NCBI RefSeq assembly: GCF_016741875.1
Contig: NZ_JAERRF010000011.1
Location: forward strand, 186,001 to 250,000
From: Streptomyces coffeae
Lineage (GTDB): Bacteria; Actinomycetota; Actinomycetes; Streptomycetales; Streptomycetaceae
Length of the DNA stretch: 64,000 nucleotides
Direction: 5' to 3'
Shown one piece after another: positions 45,311-51,778 of the stretch. A program made the position numbers and the translations under genes. Under the pieces are notes generated by a model that searched no databases, was not told where the DNA came from, and saw only the letters and a list, made by a program, of their open reading frames with translations. How positions within the stretch are numbered: the stretch's first letter is position 1; every line of letters starts with the position of its first letter.

Positions 45311-45445
45311 TACCCCTGTGGGTACAGGGGGTGTCCCTCCAGCGGTACAGGGGATATGCCCGACCAGGTACACAATCCCATAGGGATCTCACTAGAGATC
45401 CCATAGCTATAACTCAAAGGAAGCTGTACCCATTCGGGTACAGCT
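45311..45445 (+). repeat. Iteron-like repeats and inverted repeats, candidate origin of replication
   Basis: GGTACAGGGG occurs at 45321 and 45344 and GGTACA at 45367, each exactly 23 bp apart; a fourth GGTACA is at 45437. Interleaved are inverted repeats: CCCCTGT/ACAGGGG (45313-45330), ATCCC/GGGAT (45375-45387), GGGATCTC/GAGATCCC (45383-45402) and a 10-bp perfect repeat AGCTGTACCC/GGGTACAGCT (45422-45445). ATCCCATAG is repeated at 45375 and 45398. The patch is also AT-richer than its surroundings. This fits an iteron origin bound by the preceding gene product. Confidence 0.6.
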
Positions 45446-45555
45446 ATGCCCTGGCCGATCGAAGAGCGGGAGACAGCCAGGCTCCCTATCGGGGCCTTAC
45501 CTTGGCCAAGGCTGAAAGCTCGAAGCCTGCGGAGCAGAGCGAAGAGTGAGAGTAG

Positions 45556-45759
45556 GACTCCTTCGGCTATAGAGCCTACGGAGTCTCTATCAGCCAAGGC
45601 AGAAGCGAACGACTCCTCGAAGGAGTCGGAGCGAGAAAAAGACCCCCGCTCGCTCAGCCGGCCACGGCCCCAGAATGGCCCAGGCTGGCCGTAGAGCGAC
45701 CGCCACGGTCCGAGTGTCCTCCGGATACTCGTAGACAATCTGGGGGCCTTCGAGGCCCC
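45556..45759. repeat. Hairpin-dense non-coding stretch
   Basis: Inverted repeats at 45556-45585 (GACTCC/GGAGTC with inner GGCT/AGCC), 45610-45628 (CGACTCCT/AGGAGTCG, loop CGA), 45711-45731 (CGAGTGTCC/GGATACTCG) and 45743-45759 (GGGGCCT/AGGCCCC followed by TTCT, terminator-like). The open frames here (for example 45446-45694 and one on the opposite strand) have no ribosome binding site and low-complexity products, so no gene is called from 45311 to 46037. The remainder (45760-46037) shows one further GC-rich hairpin near 45992-46018. Confidence 0.6.
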
Positions 45760-46037
45760 TTCTCGGTCAATTGAGCCTCTATCAGGCAGGGAGGGGGCAG
45801 TCTGAAAGCCTGGGCCGACCTTCCCCGCACCCGCCGCCTTCCCTCTCTGTGAGCGCGCGGGGGTTCGCCCGAGTTCGTGGGAGCGAGTAGCACCCCGTAA
45901 CAATTTGTAGTGGAAGTCTTCTGATCGGTGTTGGTCACCGAATTGGCATGTGAGATCAGCCGTCTTAACAGGTCTTTGGTTAATGCAGAGATCGGCCGAG
46001 GGGCCGCAACCCCCGGCCATGACCAAGGAGCCAAGAC

Positions 46038-46226
46038 ATGATCGAGCTGACGTGCTTTTTCTGTGCTGGCTTCTTCGAGTATCCGTTCCGCCCAGGTGCG
46101 AAGCCGCGCTATTGCTCTGACGAGTGCCGCAAGCAGGTCGCCCGAGGGCGACGGCTCAAGCGCGCACATGAGCGAGCGCATGAACGCCATCTTCGGATTC
46201 TCGAAGGCGTAGCCGTCAACGGCTAA
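46038..46226 (+). CDS. Small zinc-finger protein of the element
   Basis: 62 residues. Two cysteine pairs, CFFC near the start and YCSDEC about 20 residues later, form a likely zinc site (CxxC...CxxxC). The C-terminal half is a basic helix (QVARGRRLKRAHERAHERHL) that could bind nucleic acid. AGGAG lies 7 nt upstream of the ATG. The architecture is common among small phage proteins of actinobacteria. Role unknown; DNA or RNA binding is inferred. Confidence 0.75.
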   Translation: MIELTCFFCAGFFEYPFRPGAKPRYCSDECRKQVARGRRLKRAHERAHERHLRILEGVAVNG

Positions 46227-46246
46227 CCAATTACCAGCACACACCT

Positions 46247-46281
46247 AGCGGCCCCTGGCATTGCCAGACGGGCCGCTTTTT
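46247..46281 (+). terminator. Strong terminator directly before the capsid gene
   Basis: Two nested stems, AGCGGCCC/GGGCCGCT and CTGGCA/TGCCAG, followed by TTTTT. It lies 26 bp before the capsid ATG, leaving almost no room for a promoter between them. Confidence 0.92.
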
Positions 46282-46307
46282 CATGCCAGATTCAGGAGAC
46301 CATCCAA

Positions 46308-47525
46308 ATGAAGCCGGAACTCCGGATGATGTTCGACACCGCCGAATCCCAGCGGCGCGGCCTGCTGGCCGACGAAATCGCCTACCTCATCAGTAACGCT
46401 CCGCGCGGATCTGAGCGCCGAGCGGAAATCCTCGCCCTGATCAATGGCGGTAAGGCTAGTACCGAGGAGGGCCGCGCGGCCCTGCGCACTCTTGTGGAGG
46501 ATTCCGGGAATCAATCTGCTACTCCCGAAAGCCTGGCCCCCGAAAACGAGGGGCCGACTCTTGAAGAGCGTCAGGCCGAGACTCGTTCCTTTGCCCAGAA
46601 ACTCGGTATTGCCGCTCTCCCTTCGACCAAGGCCGAGCAGGGCGACAGCTTCAGGGGCCTTCTGCCGTCCTACGCGGAATACAGGGCACTTCAGAGTTCG
46701 ACGCCCGCAGACGGCGGCTTCCTGGTGCCCAAGGCCACCGCGAAGACGTACTTCGACAAGTTGCGCGCCGACAGCGCCTTTCTGAATGGCCTGCCCGCTT
46801 CCAACATCATTCAGTTCGACACGGCCGAGCTGACTCTTCCTGGTATCGCTTCTTCGTCCACTCCGGGATACGTGGACGAGAATGGCCAGATTCCCGAGGG
46901 GAGTATGACCTTTACCGGGGTCACGCTCTCGGCCAAGGCGATTAAGGAACTTCGCTACGCCCCGAACGAGCTGCTTGCAGACTCCGCCGTGGATCTGCGC
47001 AACGCTCTCGCGGCCGACATGCTTTCCTCTGCCGCGTCTCGAATAGACGTTGACGCCTTTGGTGGCAGCGGCACCAACCCGGTTAAGGGAATCATCGGCC
47101 AGGGCGTGACGACCACTCTCGGCGCTGGAAAGCTCCCGTCCTTCGATGACCTGGCGGACGCGATTACGCGCGTCCGGATGGCCAACGGAAAGCCTTCCGT
47201 CGTGTTCGTTTCCCCGGACGTTGAGGCTTCTCTGATGAAGGAGAAGGCCGCTACGGCGGGCACCTATCAGGCTGGCGCGCCGACGGGAACGCCGCTCACG
47301 ACGGTTTGGGGCCTCCCGATTCTGGTGTCCGCGAACGTCGGCACCAAGACGGCGATCGTCTGCGACGCGTCGCGCATCTTCTTCGGCATTCGGAGTCAGG
47401 CGTACATCAACGCTTCCGAGGATTTCCGATTCGACCGCGACCAGGTGACCTACCGAATTGTGGTGCGCGTGGCCGGCACGTCTGTTGCCGAGGCTTCGAG
47501 CGTCCAGGTCATCAAGGGTAGCTAG
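46308..47525 (+). CDS. HK97-fold phage major capsid protein
   Basis: 405 residues. The first 115 residues are charged and helical, like the delta/scaffold region of HK97 gp5. The capsid domain begins near 125 (STPADGGFLVPKAT) and has the typical LTLPGI, IPEGSMTFTGVTLSAKAIKEL, NELLADSAVDLRNALAADML and WGLPILVSANV segments. It should form the protein shell. AGGAG lies 11 nt upstream of the ATG. There is no prohead protease gene nearby, although the N-terminal region looks like one that is normally removed. In typical phages the order is portal, protease, capsid; here the capsid comes first. Confidence 0.92.
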   Translation: MKPELRMMFDTAESQRRGLLADEIAYLISNAPRGSERRAEILALINGGKASTEEGRAALRTLVEDSGNQSATPESLAPENEGPTLEERQAETRSFAQKLGIAALPSTKAEQGDSFRGLLPSYAEYRALQSSTPADGGFLVPKATAKTYFDKLRADSAFLNGLPASNIIQFDTAELTLPGIASSSTPGYVDENGQIPEGSMTFTGVTLSAKAIKELRYAPNELLADSAVDLRNALAADMLSSAASRIDVDAFGGSGTNPVKGIIGQGVTTTLGAGKLPSFDDLADAITRVRMANGKPSVVFVSPDVEASLMKEKAATAGTYQAGAPTGTPLTTVWGLPILVSANVGTKTAIVCDASRIFFGIRSQAYINASEDFRFDRDQVTYRIVVRVAGTSVAEASSVQVIKGS

Positions 47526-47531
47526 CCGCAG

Positions 47532-47564
47532 AAGGGCCGTCCGGAGGGTATCCGGGCGGCCCTT
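47532..47564 (+). terminator. Terminator between capsid and portal genes
   Basis: A 14-bp stem with one mismatch (AAGGGCCGTCCGGA / TCCGGGCGGCCCTT), loop GGGTA, followed by TTCTC, only 6 bp after the capsid stop. Confidence 0.9.
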
Positions 47565-47582
47565 TCTCATTGGAGATCCACC

Positions 47583-47654
47583 GTGAAGTTTTTGATTCGC
47601 GCACTGCGCAAGCGGACCAGGATGGCAGTTGGCCAGATCGAGGGTTGGCTGTGA
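47583..47654 (+). CDS. 23-residue basic leader peptide coupled to portal gene
   Basis: GTG 47583 opens a 23-codon frame (KFLIRALRKRTRMAVGQIEG core) whose stop TGA overlaps the GTG of the portal gene. TGGAGA lies 9 nt upstream, while the portal GTG has no good site of its own. Translation of this peptide would deliver ribosomes to the portal start. Whether the peptide itself has a function is unknown. Confidence 0.55.
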   Translation: MKFLIRALRKRTRMAVGQIEGWL

Positions 47655-48844
47655 GTCTCTTTAGCAGAATGACCGGCCGCTACTCGCAGCCGATTTCACT
47701 GTTCGGGAACGGACGGGATGATGCCCTTTCGGGCCTGCGCCCCCGAACGTTCTCGGGGCGCTCCGTCACTCGGGAAAGCTCGCTTCAGCTCGTCGCGGTC
47801 TACGCCTGCCAGTCCCTCATAGCCGACGGAATCAGCATGCTCCCCGTCGACCACCTGACGAAGGCCAACGGAATACGGAAGAAGCTGGAAGACCGGAAGT
47901 CCCCGGCCTGGATTCACCAGCCCAACCCGCATCAGACCACTTACGAGTTTTGGCACCGTGTCGTCACGTCGCTTCTCTCCGATGGTAATGCGTTCATTGC
48001 AACCGACCGAGACGACGCAGGTAACGTCACGGCTCTTTACTGCCTGCATCCGCAGGATGTGGATATTGTCGACGGCCCTGTGGGCTCGAAGGCTTTTCGA
48101 GTTGGTGGTGAGGAACGGCTCTTCGGCGTATCGCAGATCCTCCACATTCCTGCGTTCGCCGTTCCGGGGAAGTCTCGCGGCCTTTCCCCGCTTGAGGTAG
48201 CGCGGGAAGCTATCGGCCTCGGCCTCACGGCCCAAGAGTTCGGTACGAGGTTCTTCGAGCAGGGAACCACGATGACGGGTGTAATCGAACACCCCGGTAC
48301 GCCTCGGCCGGATGAAGCCAAGATGCTCCGCGACATGTTCCGCAAGACGCACGCGGGAGTAAAGAAGTCTCACAGCGTGGGCGTTCTGACGGGTGGCGCG
48401 AGTTTCAAGCCCATCACCATTGCGCCCGAGCAGGCGCAATTCTTGGAGACCCGTCGTTTCCAGAAGTCGGAGATCGCTCTTCTCTACCGCATTCCTGCAT
48501 ACCTGGTTGATTCCTCGGTCACCTCGACTTGGGGCACTGGTATCGAGGAACAGAACAAGTTCTTCGTTGACCAAACGCTGATGCCGTGGATCGTGCGCGT
48601 TGAGCAGGCCGTTTCGACGTTCCTGCTGCCAGCCGGCGAGTTCATTCGGTTCAATGTCGACGCTCGCTTGAGAGCGAAGACGAAGGACCGATATGAGGCT
48701 TACTCGGTAGCGATCAACAACGGCTTCATGTCCCGCGATGAAGTCCGTGCCTTGGAGGATCTTCCGCCGCTCCCGAACGGCCAAGGAGCCGTATTCATCC
48801 AGCCGTTGAACATGGGGAAGATCGGCGAGCAGTCGGCCGCATAG
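47651..48844 (+). CDS. Phage portal protein (HK97 type)
   Basis: 397 residues from GTG 47651. Family features: VAVYACQSLIADGISMLPVD, the NPHQTTYEFWHRVVTSLLSDGNAF region (in two parts), HIPAFAVPGKSRGLSPLEVAREAIGLGL, GTTMTGVIEHPG, and SEIALLYRIPAYLVD with the C-terminal FFVDQTLMPWIVRVEQ stem. The portal forms the ring through which DNA enters the capsid and to which tails attach. Length matches complete portals. No terminase gene, the usual neighbour, is present on either side. Confidence 0.93.
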   Translation: MSLFSRMTGRYSQPISLFGNGRDDALSGLRPRTFSGRSVTRESSLQLVAVYACQSLIADGISMLPVDHLTKANGIRKKLEDRKSPAWIHQPNPHQTTYEFWHRVVTSLLSDGNAFIATDRDDAGNVTALYCLHPQDVDIVDGPVGSKAFRVGGEERLFGVSQILHIPAFAVPGKSRGLSPLEVAREAIGLGLTAQEFGTRFFEQGTTMTGVIEHPGTPRPDEAKMLRDMFRKTHAGVKKSHSVGVLTGGASFKPITIAPEQAQFLETRRFQKSEIALLYRIPAYLVDSSVTSTWGTGIEEQNKFFVDQTLMPWIVRVEQAVSTFLLPAGEFIRFNVDARLRAKTKDRYEAYSVAINNGFMSRDEVRALEDLPPLPNGQGAVFIQPLNMGKIGEQSAA

Positions 48845-48850
48845 GAGAAA

Positions 48851-48891
48851 GCCCCGCCCATCTGTCACGGGGGGAGACAGACGGGCGGGGC
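48851..48891. terminator. Terminator after portal gene (convergent with small-gene block)
   Basis: Two stacked perfect stems (GCCCCGCCC/GGGCGGGGC and TCTGTC/GACAGA) separated by one-base bulges, 6 bp after the portal stop. It also lies just after the stop of the leftward gene at 48897. Confidence 0.9.
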
Positions 48892-48896
48892 GGCTC

Positions 48897-49067
48897 TCAA
48901 TGCTCGCGCGGCCTTACGGGGCCGCGTGTGGTCGCTTGACGCCACCACCACAGCCCCCGGCAACTGGGAAGCGAGAGACCGAAGAACTCCCCGCACCGGG
49001 CACACCAGGGAACGCCGCTCACGGGGTCCGTGAGGCTCTCGGTAGAGCAGCGGGGGCACTTCGGCAC
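48897..49067 (-). CDS. Small zinc-ribbon protein
   Basis: 56 residues from GTG 49067. Two CxxC pairs (KCPRCS and WCARCG) 18 residues apart form a zinc ribbon; the tail contains WWWRQ and basic residues. Too short to be noticed by length filters. It is the last gene of the leftward block, 11 bp after the DUF397 gene, and ends next to the portal terminator. Function unknown. Confidence 0.65.
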   Translation of the reverse strand: MPKCPRCSTESLTDPVSGVPWCARCGEFFGLSLPSCRGLWWWRQATTRGPVRPREH

Positions 49068-49078
49068 GGGACCTACTC

Positions 49079-49288
49079 TCAGGTGCTCAGGTCGTATTCA
49101 CCTGCCTTCACAGCGGCCGCGAGGTCGGTCCACTGCGTGGCCGTCATGGTGACGATAGTGTCCGGCCGCTCGCTGTCGCGCAAGGCGACCACGCCCGGCA
49201 CGTTCAGCGCGACCTCGGGGCAGTTGCCCACCTTCTTGTCGCGGCATGCGGCGGTCTTGACGAACGCGAATTCGGGGACTCCGCTCAT
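49079..49288 (-). CDS. DUF397-like small protein
   Basis: 69 residues from ATG 49288, after AAGGGATC. The pattern CPEVALNVPGVVALRDSERPD followed by MTATQWTDLAAAVKAGEYD (in separate segments) matches DUF397, although the usual W-x-SSYS N-terminus is replaced by EFAFVKTAACRDKK. DUF397 genes in actinomycetes are usually adjacent to XRE-DUF5753 regulators, with which some form toxin-antitoxin-like pairs. Here the regulator is 730 bp away with three small genes between. An 8-bp perfect hairpin (49312-49332) lies upstream. Confidence 0.72.
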   Translation of the reverse strand: MSGVPEFAFVKTAACRDKKVGNCPEVALNVPGVVALRDSERPDTIVTMTATQWTDLAAAVKAGEYDLST

Positions 49289-49343
49289 GGTGCTTGATCC
49301 CTTCGACGTACTGCGGGGATACGGTCCCCGCACCGTCCTGCAA

Positions 49344-49393
49344 CCCGCCCCGGCCCGCTCGACCTGTCCAGAGTTTCCGCCAACCGGGGCGGG
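49344..49393 (-). terminator. Possible terminator inside the small-gene block
   Basis: CCCGCCCCGG/CCGGGGCGGG, a perfect 10-bp stem with a 30-nt loop, just after the 34-residue membrane protein gene on the minus strand. Confidence 0.45.
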
Positions 49394-49396
49394 AGT

Positions 49397-49501
49397 TCAT
49401 AGGTTGTGCGTCGCGGCAAGCGTGATGATCAGTCCGCAGGACGCGGCAATCAGGAGAACGAAGGATGGCCACGCAATGCGGCCGAGGAATCGCTTCACCA
49501 T
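49397..49501 (-). CDS. 34-residue single-helix membrane protein
   Basis: From ATG 49501: a basic start (MVKRFLGRIAW) and one membrane helix (PSFVLLIAASCGLIITLAA). It overlaps the preceding Cys-rich gene by 7 nt and has GGAG 9 nt upstream of its start, inside that gene. The size and topology resemble small phage membrane proteins. Function unknown. Confidence 0.5.
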   Translation of the reverse strand: MVKRFLGRIAWPSFVLLIAASCGLIITLAATHNL

Positions 49502-49734
49502 CTGATCGGCTCCAATGTCCCGCCCGAGCACTGAGGGCATGGAACTTTGTACGTGAAGCAGCACGTAGTGCAGCCTTCGAATCCGCAGCATTCTGGGCAC
49601 CAAATGCGCTTGTGGTCCGTGCAAACACCGCAGTAGGTCAGAGGGGCGACCTGCGGCCTGTCAGCAGCCTGCGGGGCGCTCCTACGTCGAATGGATTTGC
49701 CTGCTCGCTTTTGAGGCGCCTTGGTAGCCGTCAT
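49495..49734 (-). CDS. Cysteine-rich small protein
   Basis: 79 residues. A basic N-terminus (KAPQKRAGKSIRRR) precedes a dense set of cysteines: YCGVC, WCPECC, CTTCC and PCPQC, i.e. repeated CxxC units resembling a DnaJ-type zinc finger. It overlaps the neighbour at 49731 by 4 nt (ATGA), so the two are coupled. Probably binds zinc and a protein or nucleic acid partner; no specific function can be given. Confidence 0.65.
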   Translation of the reverse strand: MTATKAPQKRAGKSIRRRSAPQAADRPQVAPLTYCGVCTDHKRIWCPECCGFEGCTTCCFTYKVPCPQCSGGTLEPIRW

Positions 49735-49940
49735 ACGTTTTTCCGGTCGGTGGCCCTCCGGTGCGGGCAATTTCGCAACTCGACGTTGCAATCCGCCGCC
49801 GCTGAAAAGTTCCCCCTGGCCTCGGCCTCTGCGCGCTGCTTGGCCAGCGCGGCACAAACCGCGCATCCTTCGGTTGGCTTCGGAGTGCTGGGAGGGAGCG
49901 ACAGATGGACAGGCGGTGTCATCATCGTGTTGTTGCTCAT
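49731..49940 (-). CDS. Small conserved-type actinomycete protein with Cys motif
   Basis: 69 residues. CAVCAALAKQRAEAEARGNF followed by SAAADCNVELRNCPHR resembles a group of small Streptomyces proteins found near XRE regulators. The two CxxC/CxxH-like elements suggest metal binding. It is separated by 75 bp from the XRE regulator upstream and overlaps the Cys-rich gene downstream. Function unknown. Confidence 0.65.
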   Translation of the reverse strand: MSNNTMMTPPVHLSLPPSTPKPTEGCAVCAALAKQRAEAEARGNFSAAADCNVELRNCPHRRATDRKNV

Positions 49941-50015
49941 CGCTATTGGCCTCCCCGGCTCGGCTGCTCGGTGGCAAGCAATGATGCCGGGAAGCGTGCA
50001 GCGATAGACGCTTTA

Positions 50016-50855
50016 TTAGCGTTGTCGGGCAAAGTTCATGGACCACTCGGCCAAGAGCTCCCGGCAGTCATCGCCAAAGATTGCGAACCGCTCGTACGCC
50101 TCAAAATCCCTGAGGTACGCCGTGACGTCTCTGTGGTCGCGCAAAATCAATGCCCCCGTGCCGGTTTCCACAGTGGCTAGCCGGCGGTCGTAGACCGTGA
50201 ATGTGTTCAGTGGCCTTTCCTGGATGTGCCCACCCAAGGGGATCACGCCTAGCTGCACATTCGGAATACGGGAGACGGACGCGAGTCTGTCGAGCTGCAT
50301 AGCCATAGCCATCGGGGGGAGTAGCGGCCACCTCACCGCCTGCTCCGTGAGAATGAACGTGAACGACTTCGAGGAGTCATAAAGCACCTGCTGTCGTTCT
50401 AGCTTCTTAGCAATGGTCTTCGACTGGTCGCCGGGAACGTCGGCAATGCTGGCGCGCACATATTCAGGCGTGGCCAGCAGCCCGGTAATCATCGACAGTA
50501 GGAAGAATCGGAACTCTGTCGAGAGCGATTCGAGCGTCGCCAACTCGTTCTGTTTCTTGTCCAAACCCCTACGGCGAGAGGACCAGTGGTCTTGCCATTC
50601 CGTGTTGGCTGTTCTTGCTACCGCCAAGATTTCGGAGGCGACGGGGCCGTCGGTTCCAAGTGCTTCAATAATCACTTCGACGTCGACAAGAGAGGGCGTG
50701 AGCTTGCCGCCCTCGATGTTGCTGATTTTGGTCTGAGACATGTTGCAGCGGCGAGCGAGCCAGGTTTGTGTTTTCCCGGCTCGCTTGCGCTGGCTTCTCA
50801 AGGCTTCCGCTAGGTCAGACCTGGATTGACCTAGGCTTTCGGGCTCAAACGTCAA
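50016..50855 (-). CDS. XRE-family regulator with DUF5753 domain (Scr1-like)
   Basis: 279 residues. An N-terminal helix-turn-helix (LAEALRSQRKRAGKTQTWLA, then SQTKISNIEGGK) precedes a DUF5753 domain (about 105-275) with QVLYDSSKSFTFILTEQAV, NVQLGVIPLGGH and FTVYDRRLATVETG. This family pairs with DUF397 genes and includes Scr1 and WhiJ-type proteins. Within the element it is the best candidate for the repressor that keeps it dormant. It overlaps DUF6879 by 11 nt, so it is the third gene of a leftward operon. Confidence 0.9.
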   Translation of the reverse strand: MTFEPESLGQSRSDLAEALRSQRKRAGKTQTWLARRCNMSQTKISNIEGGKLTPSLVDVEVIIEALGTDGPVASEILAVARTANTEWQDHWSSRRRGLDKKQNELATLESLSTEFRFFLLSMITGLLATPEYVRASIADVPGDQSKTIAKKLERQQVLYDSSKSFTFILTEQAVRWPLLPPMAMAMQLDRLASVSRIPNVQLGVIPLGGHIQERPLNTFTVYDRRLATVETGTGALILRDHRDVTAYLRDFEAYERFAIFGDDCRELLAEWSMNFARQR

Positions 50856-51369
50856 TGCCCTTCACGTACTCCTCAAGGGGCACCGACTCAGTCACCGCAA
50901 TCCGCTGGTATTCGATGAACCGGGCTACATCCCCTTCGTAGACTTGGCGGTTTATCTGCTGCCCGTCCGGGCGGTAATTCATCAGCACGACTTCGGCGCG
51001 GTCGAACATCCAGAAGTCCTGAACGCCAGCCAGCGGATTATCTCGGTCGGTCACATCGAGAATGCGGATCTGCTCACCCGCTAGCGCGTGGGGCGCGTAA
51101 TACTGGGCGAACTCGAATTGCAGGTAGTCCGTTAGTGGCCGCGTCACGATGTGCACGCGCCCCTGAGCGCGCCCTTCTGCGGCTTGTCGGCGCAGTCGGT
51201 CGGTGTACTCATTCGATACGGCGTGGGGGTCGATTCGGGCCCCCGCTTTGAACGCCTCGAACTCGTCTTCCTCCTGCGGCATGAGGTATTGGGGCAGGGT
51301 CTCAAGCCTCCACGCTTCCCGCTGAAAGCCCTCGAAGCGTGCCGCCCACTCTTCACCAGCCAAGGACAT
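50845..51369 (-). CDS. DUF6879 family protein
   Basis: 174 residues. The sequence FEGFQREAWRLETLPQYL, PLTDYLQFEFAQYY, AGEQIRILDVTDRDN and QDFWMFDRAEVVLMNY matches the DUF6879 family, small proteins found beside XRE-DUF5753 genes in Streptomyces. No catalytic residues are known. It overlaps both neighbours (17 nt upstream, 11 nt downstream), indicating strict co-expression with the regulator. Confidence 0.82.
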   Translation of the reverse strand: MSLAGEEWAARFEGFQREAWRLETLPQYLMPQEEDEFEAFKAGARIDPHAVSNEYTDRLRRQAAEGRAQGRVHIVTRPLTDYLQFEFAQYYAPHALAGEQIRILDVTDRDNPLAGVQDFWMFDRAEVVLMNYRPDGQQINRQVYEGDVARFIEYQRIAVTESVPLEEYVKGIDV

Positions 51370-51559
51370 GAACGGCCTCCCTCAGCACGCTCTCAGAGAT
51401 CTCGACCAGCCCTTCCCCCTCTGGGGGCGTGAACACCTTGGACAAGTCGCCTTGGACGATGAACGAGCCGTTGGCGGTCCGGTAGACGTTCTGGCAGTCA
51501 TCCTTGCCGCAAGTGCCGTTTCCGTTGCCGGTGAGTCGGGTCAGTTCCTCGCGCGCCAT
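51353..51559 (-). CDS. Small protein heading the regulator operon
   Basis: 68 residues. GTCGKDDCQNVYRTANGSFI and VQGDLSKVFTPPEGEG resemble small proteins seen next to DUF6879/XRE genes in Streptomyces. A Cys pair (CGKDDC) may bind metal. It is the first gene of the leftward block; GGGGG precedes the start. Between it and fumB (51560-51778) lie its promoter region, including an AT-rich patch near 51645-51660, and a terminator. Confidence 0.65.
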   Translation of the reverse strand: MAREELTRLTGNGNGTCGKDDCQNVYRTANGSFIVQGDLSKVFTPPEGEGLVEISESVLREAVHVLGW

Positions 51560-51729
51560 GCCGAAACCCCCTTGTGATTGGCCCCTGTTGGGCCTGGTGG
51601 CTACGACGGTACGAGGGGCTGATACCCCCGTCCATGCGGAAGCGCCAATATTTGCGTGTTCGGGTAAACCGTGGTCTCGGCGACGCTCTGGGCAAGCCTG
51701 TACGGGCCGTCTGACCCACGGGCAACAGC

Positions 51730-51756
51730 AGAGCCCCCGGCGGGCGCCGAGGGCTC
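51730..51756. terminator. Element-encoded terminator for fumB
   Basis: AGAGCCCCCGGCG pairs with CGCCGAGGGCTCT (one mismatch), 23 bp after the present fumB stop. It lies inside the element, so the element brings a replacement terminator as well as a replacement gene end. Confidence 0.75.
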
Positions 51757-51778
51757 TGTGAGGCTGTCAGGTGGCGAC

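Noticed and set aside
45307..46244. Open frames on both strands in the hairpin-rich part of the element (45446-45694, 45307-46026, 45654-46244)
   Set aside because: No ribosome binding sites, low-complexity products and overlap with multiple inverted repeats; more likely non-coding.
42944..48844. A complete prophage
   Set aside because: Only integrase, capsid and portal were found. The next genes belong to a leftward regulator block and then host fumB, so there is no room for terminase, tail or lysis modules.
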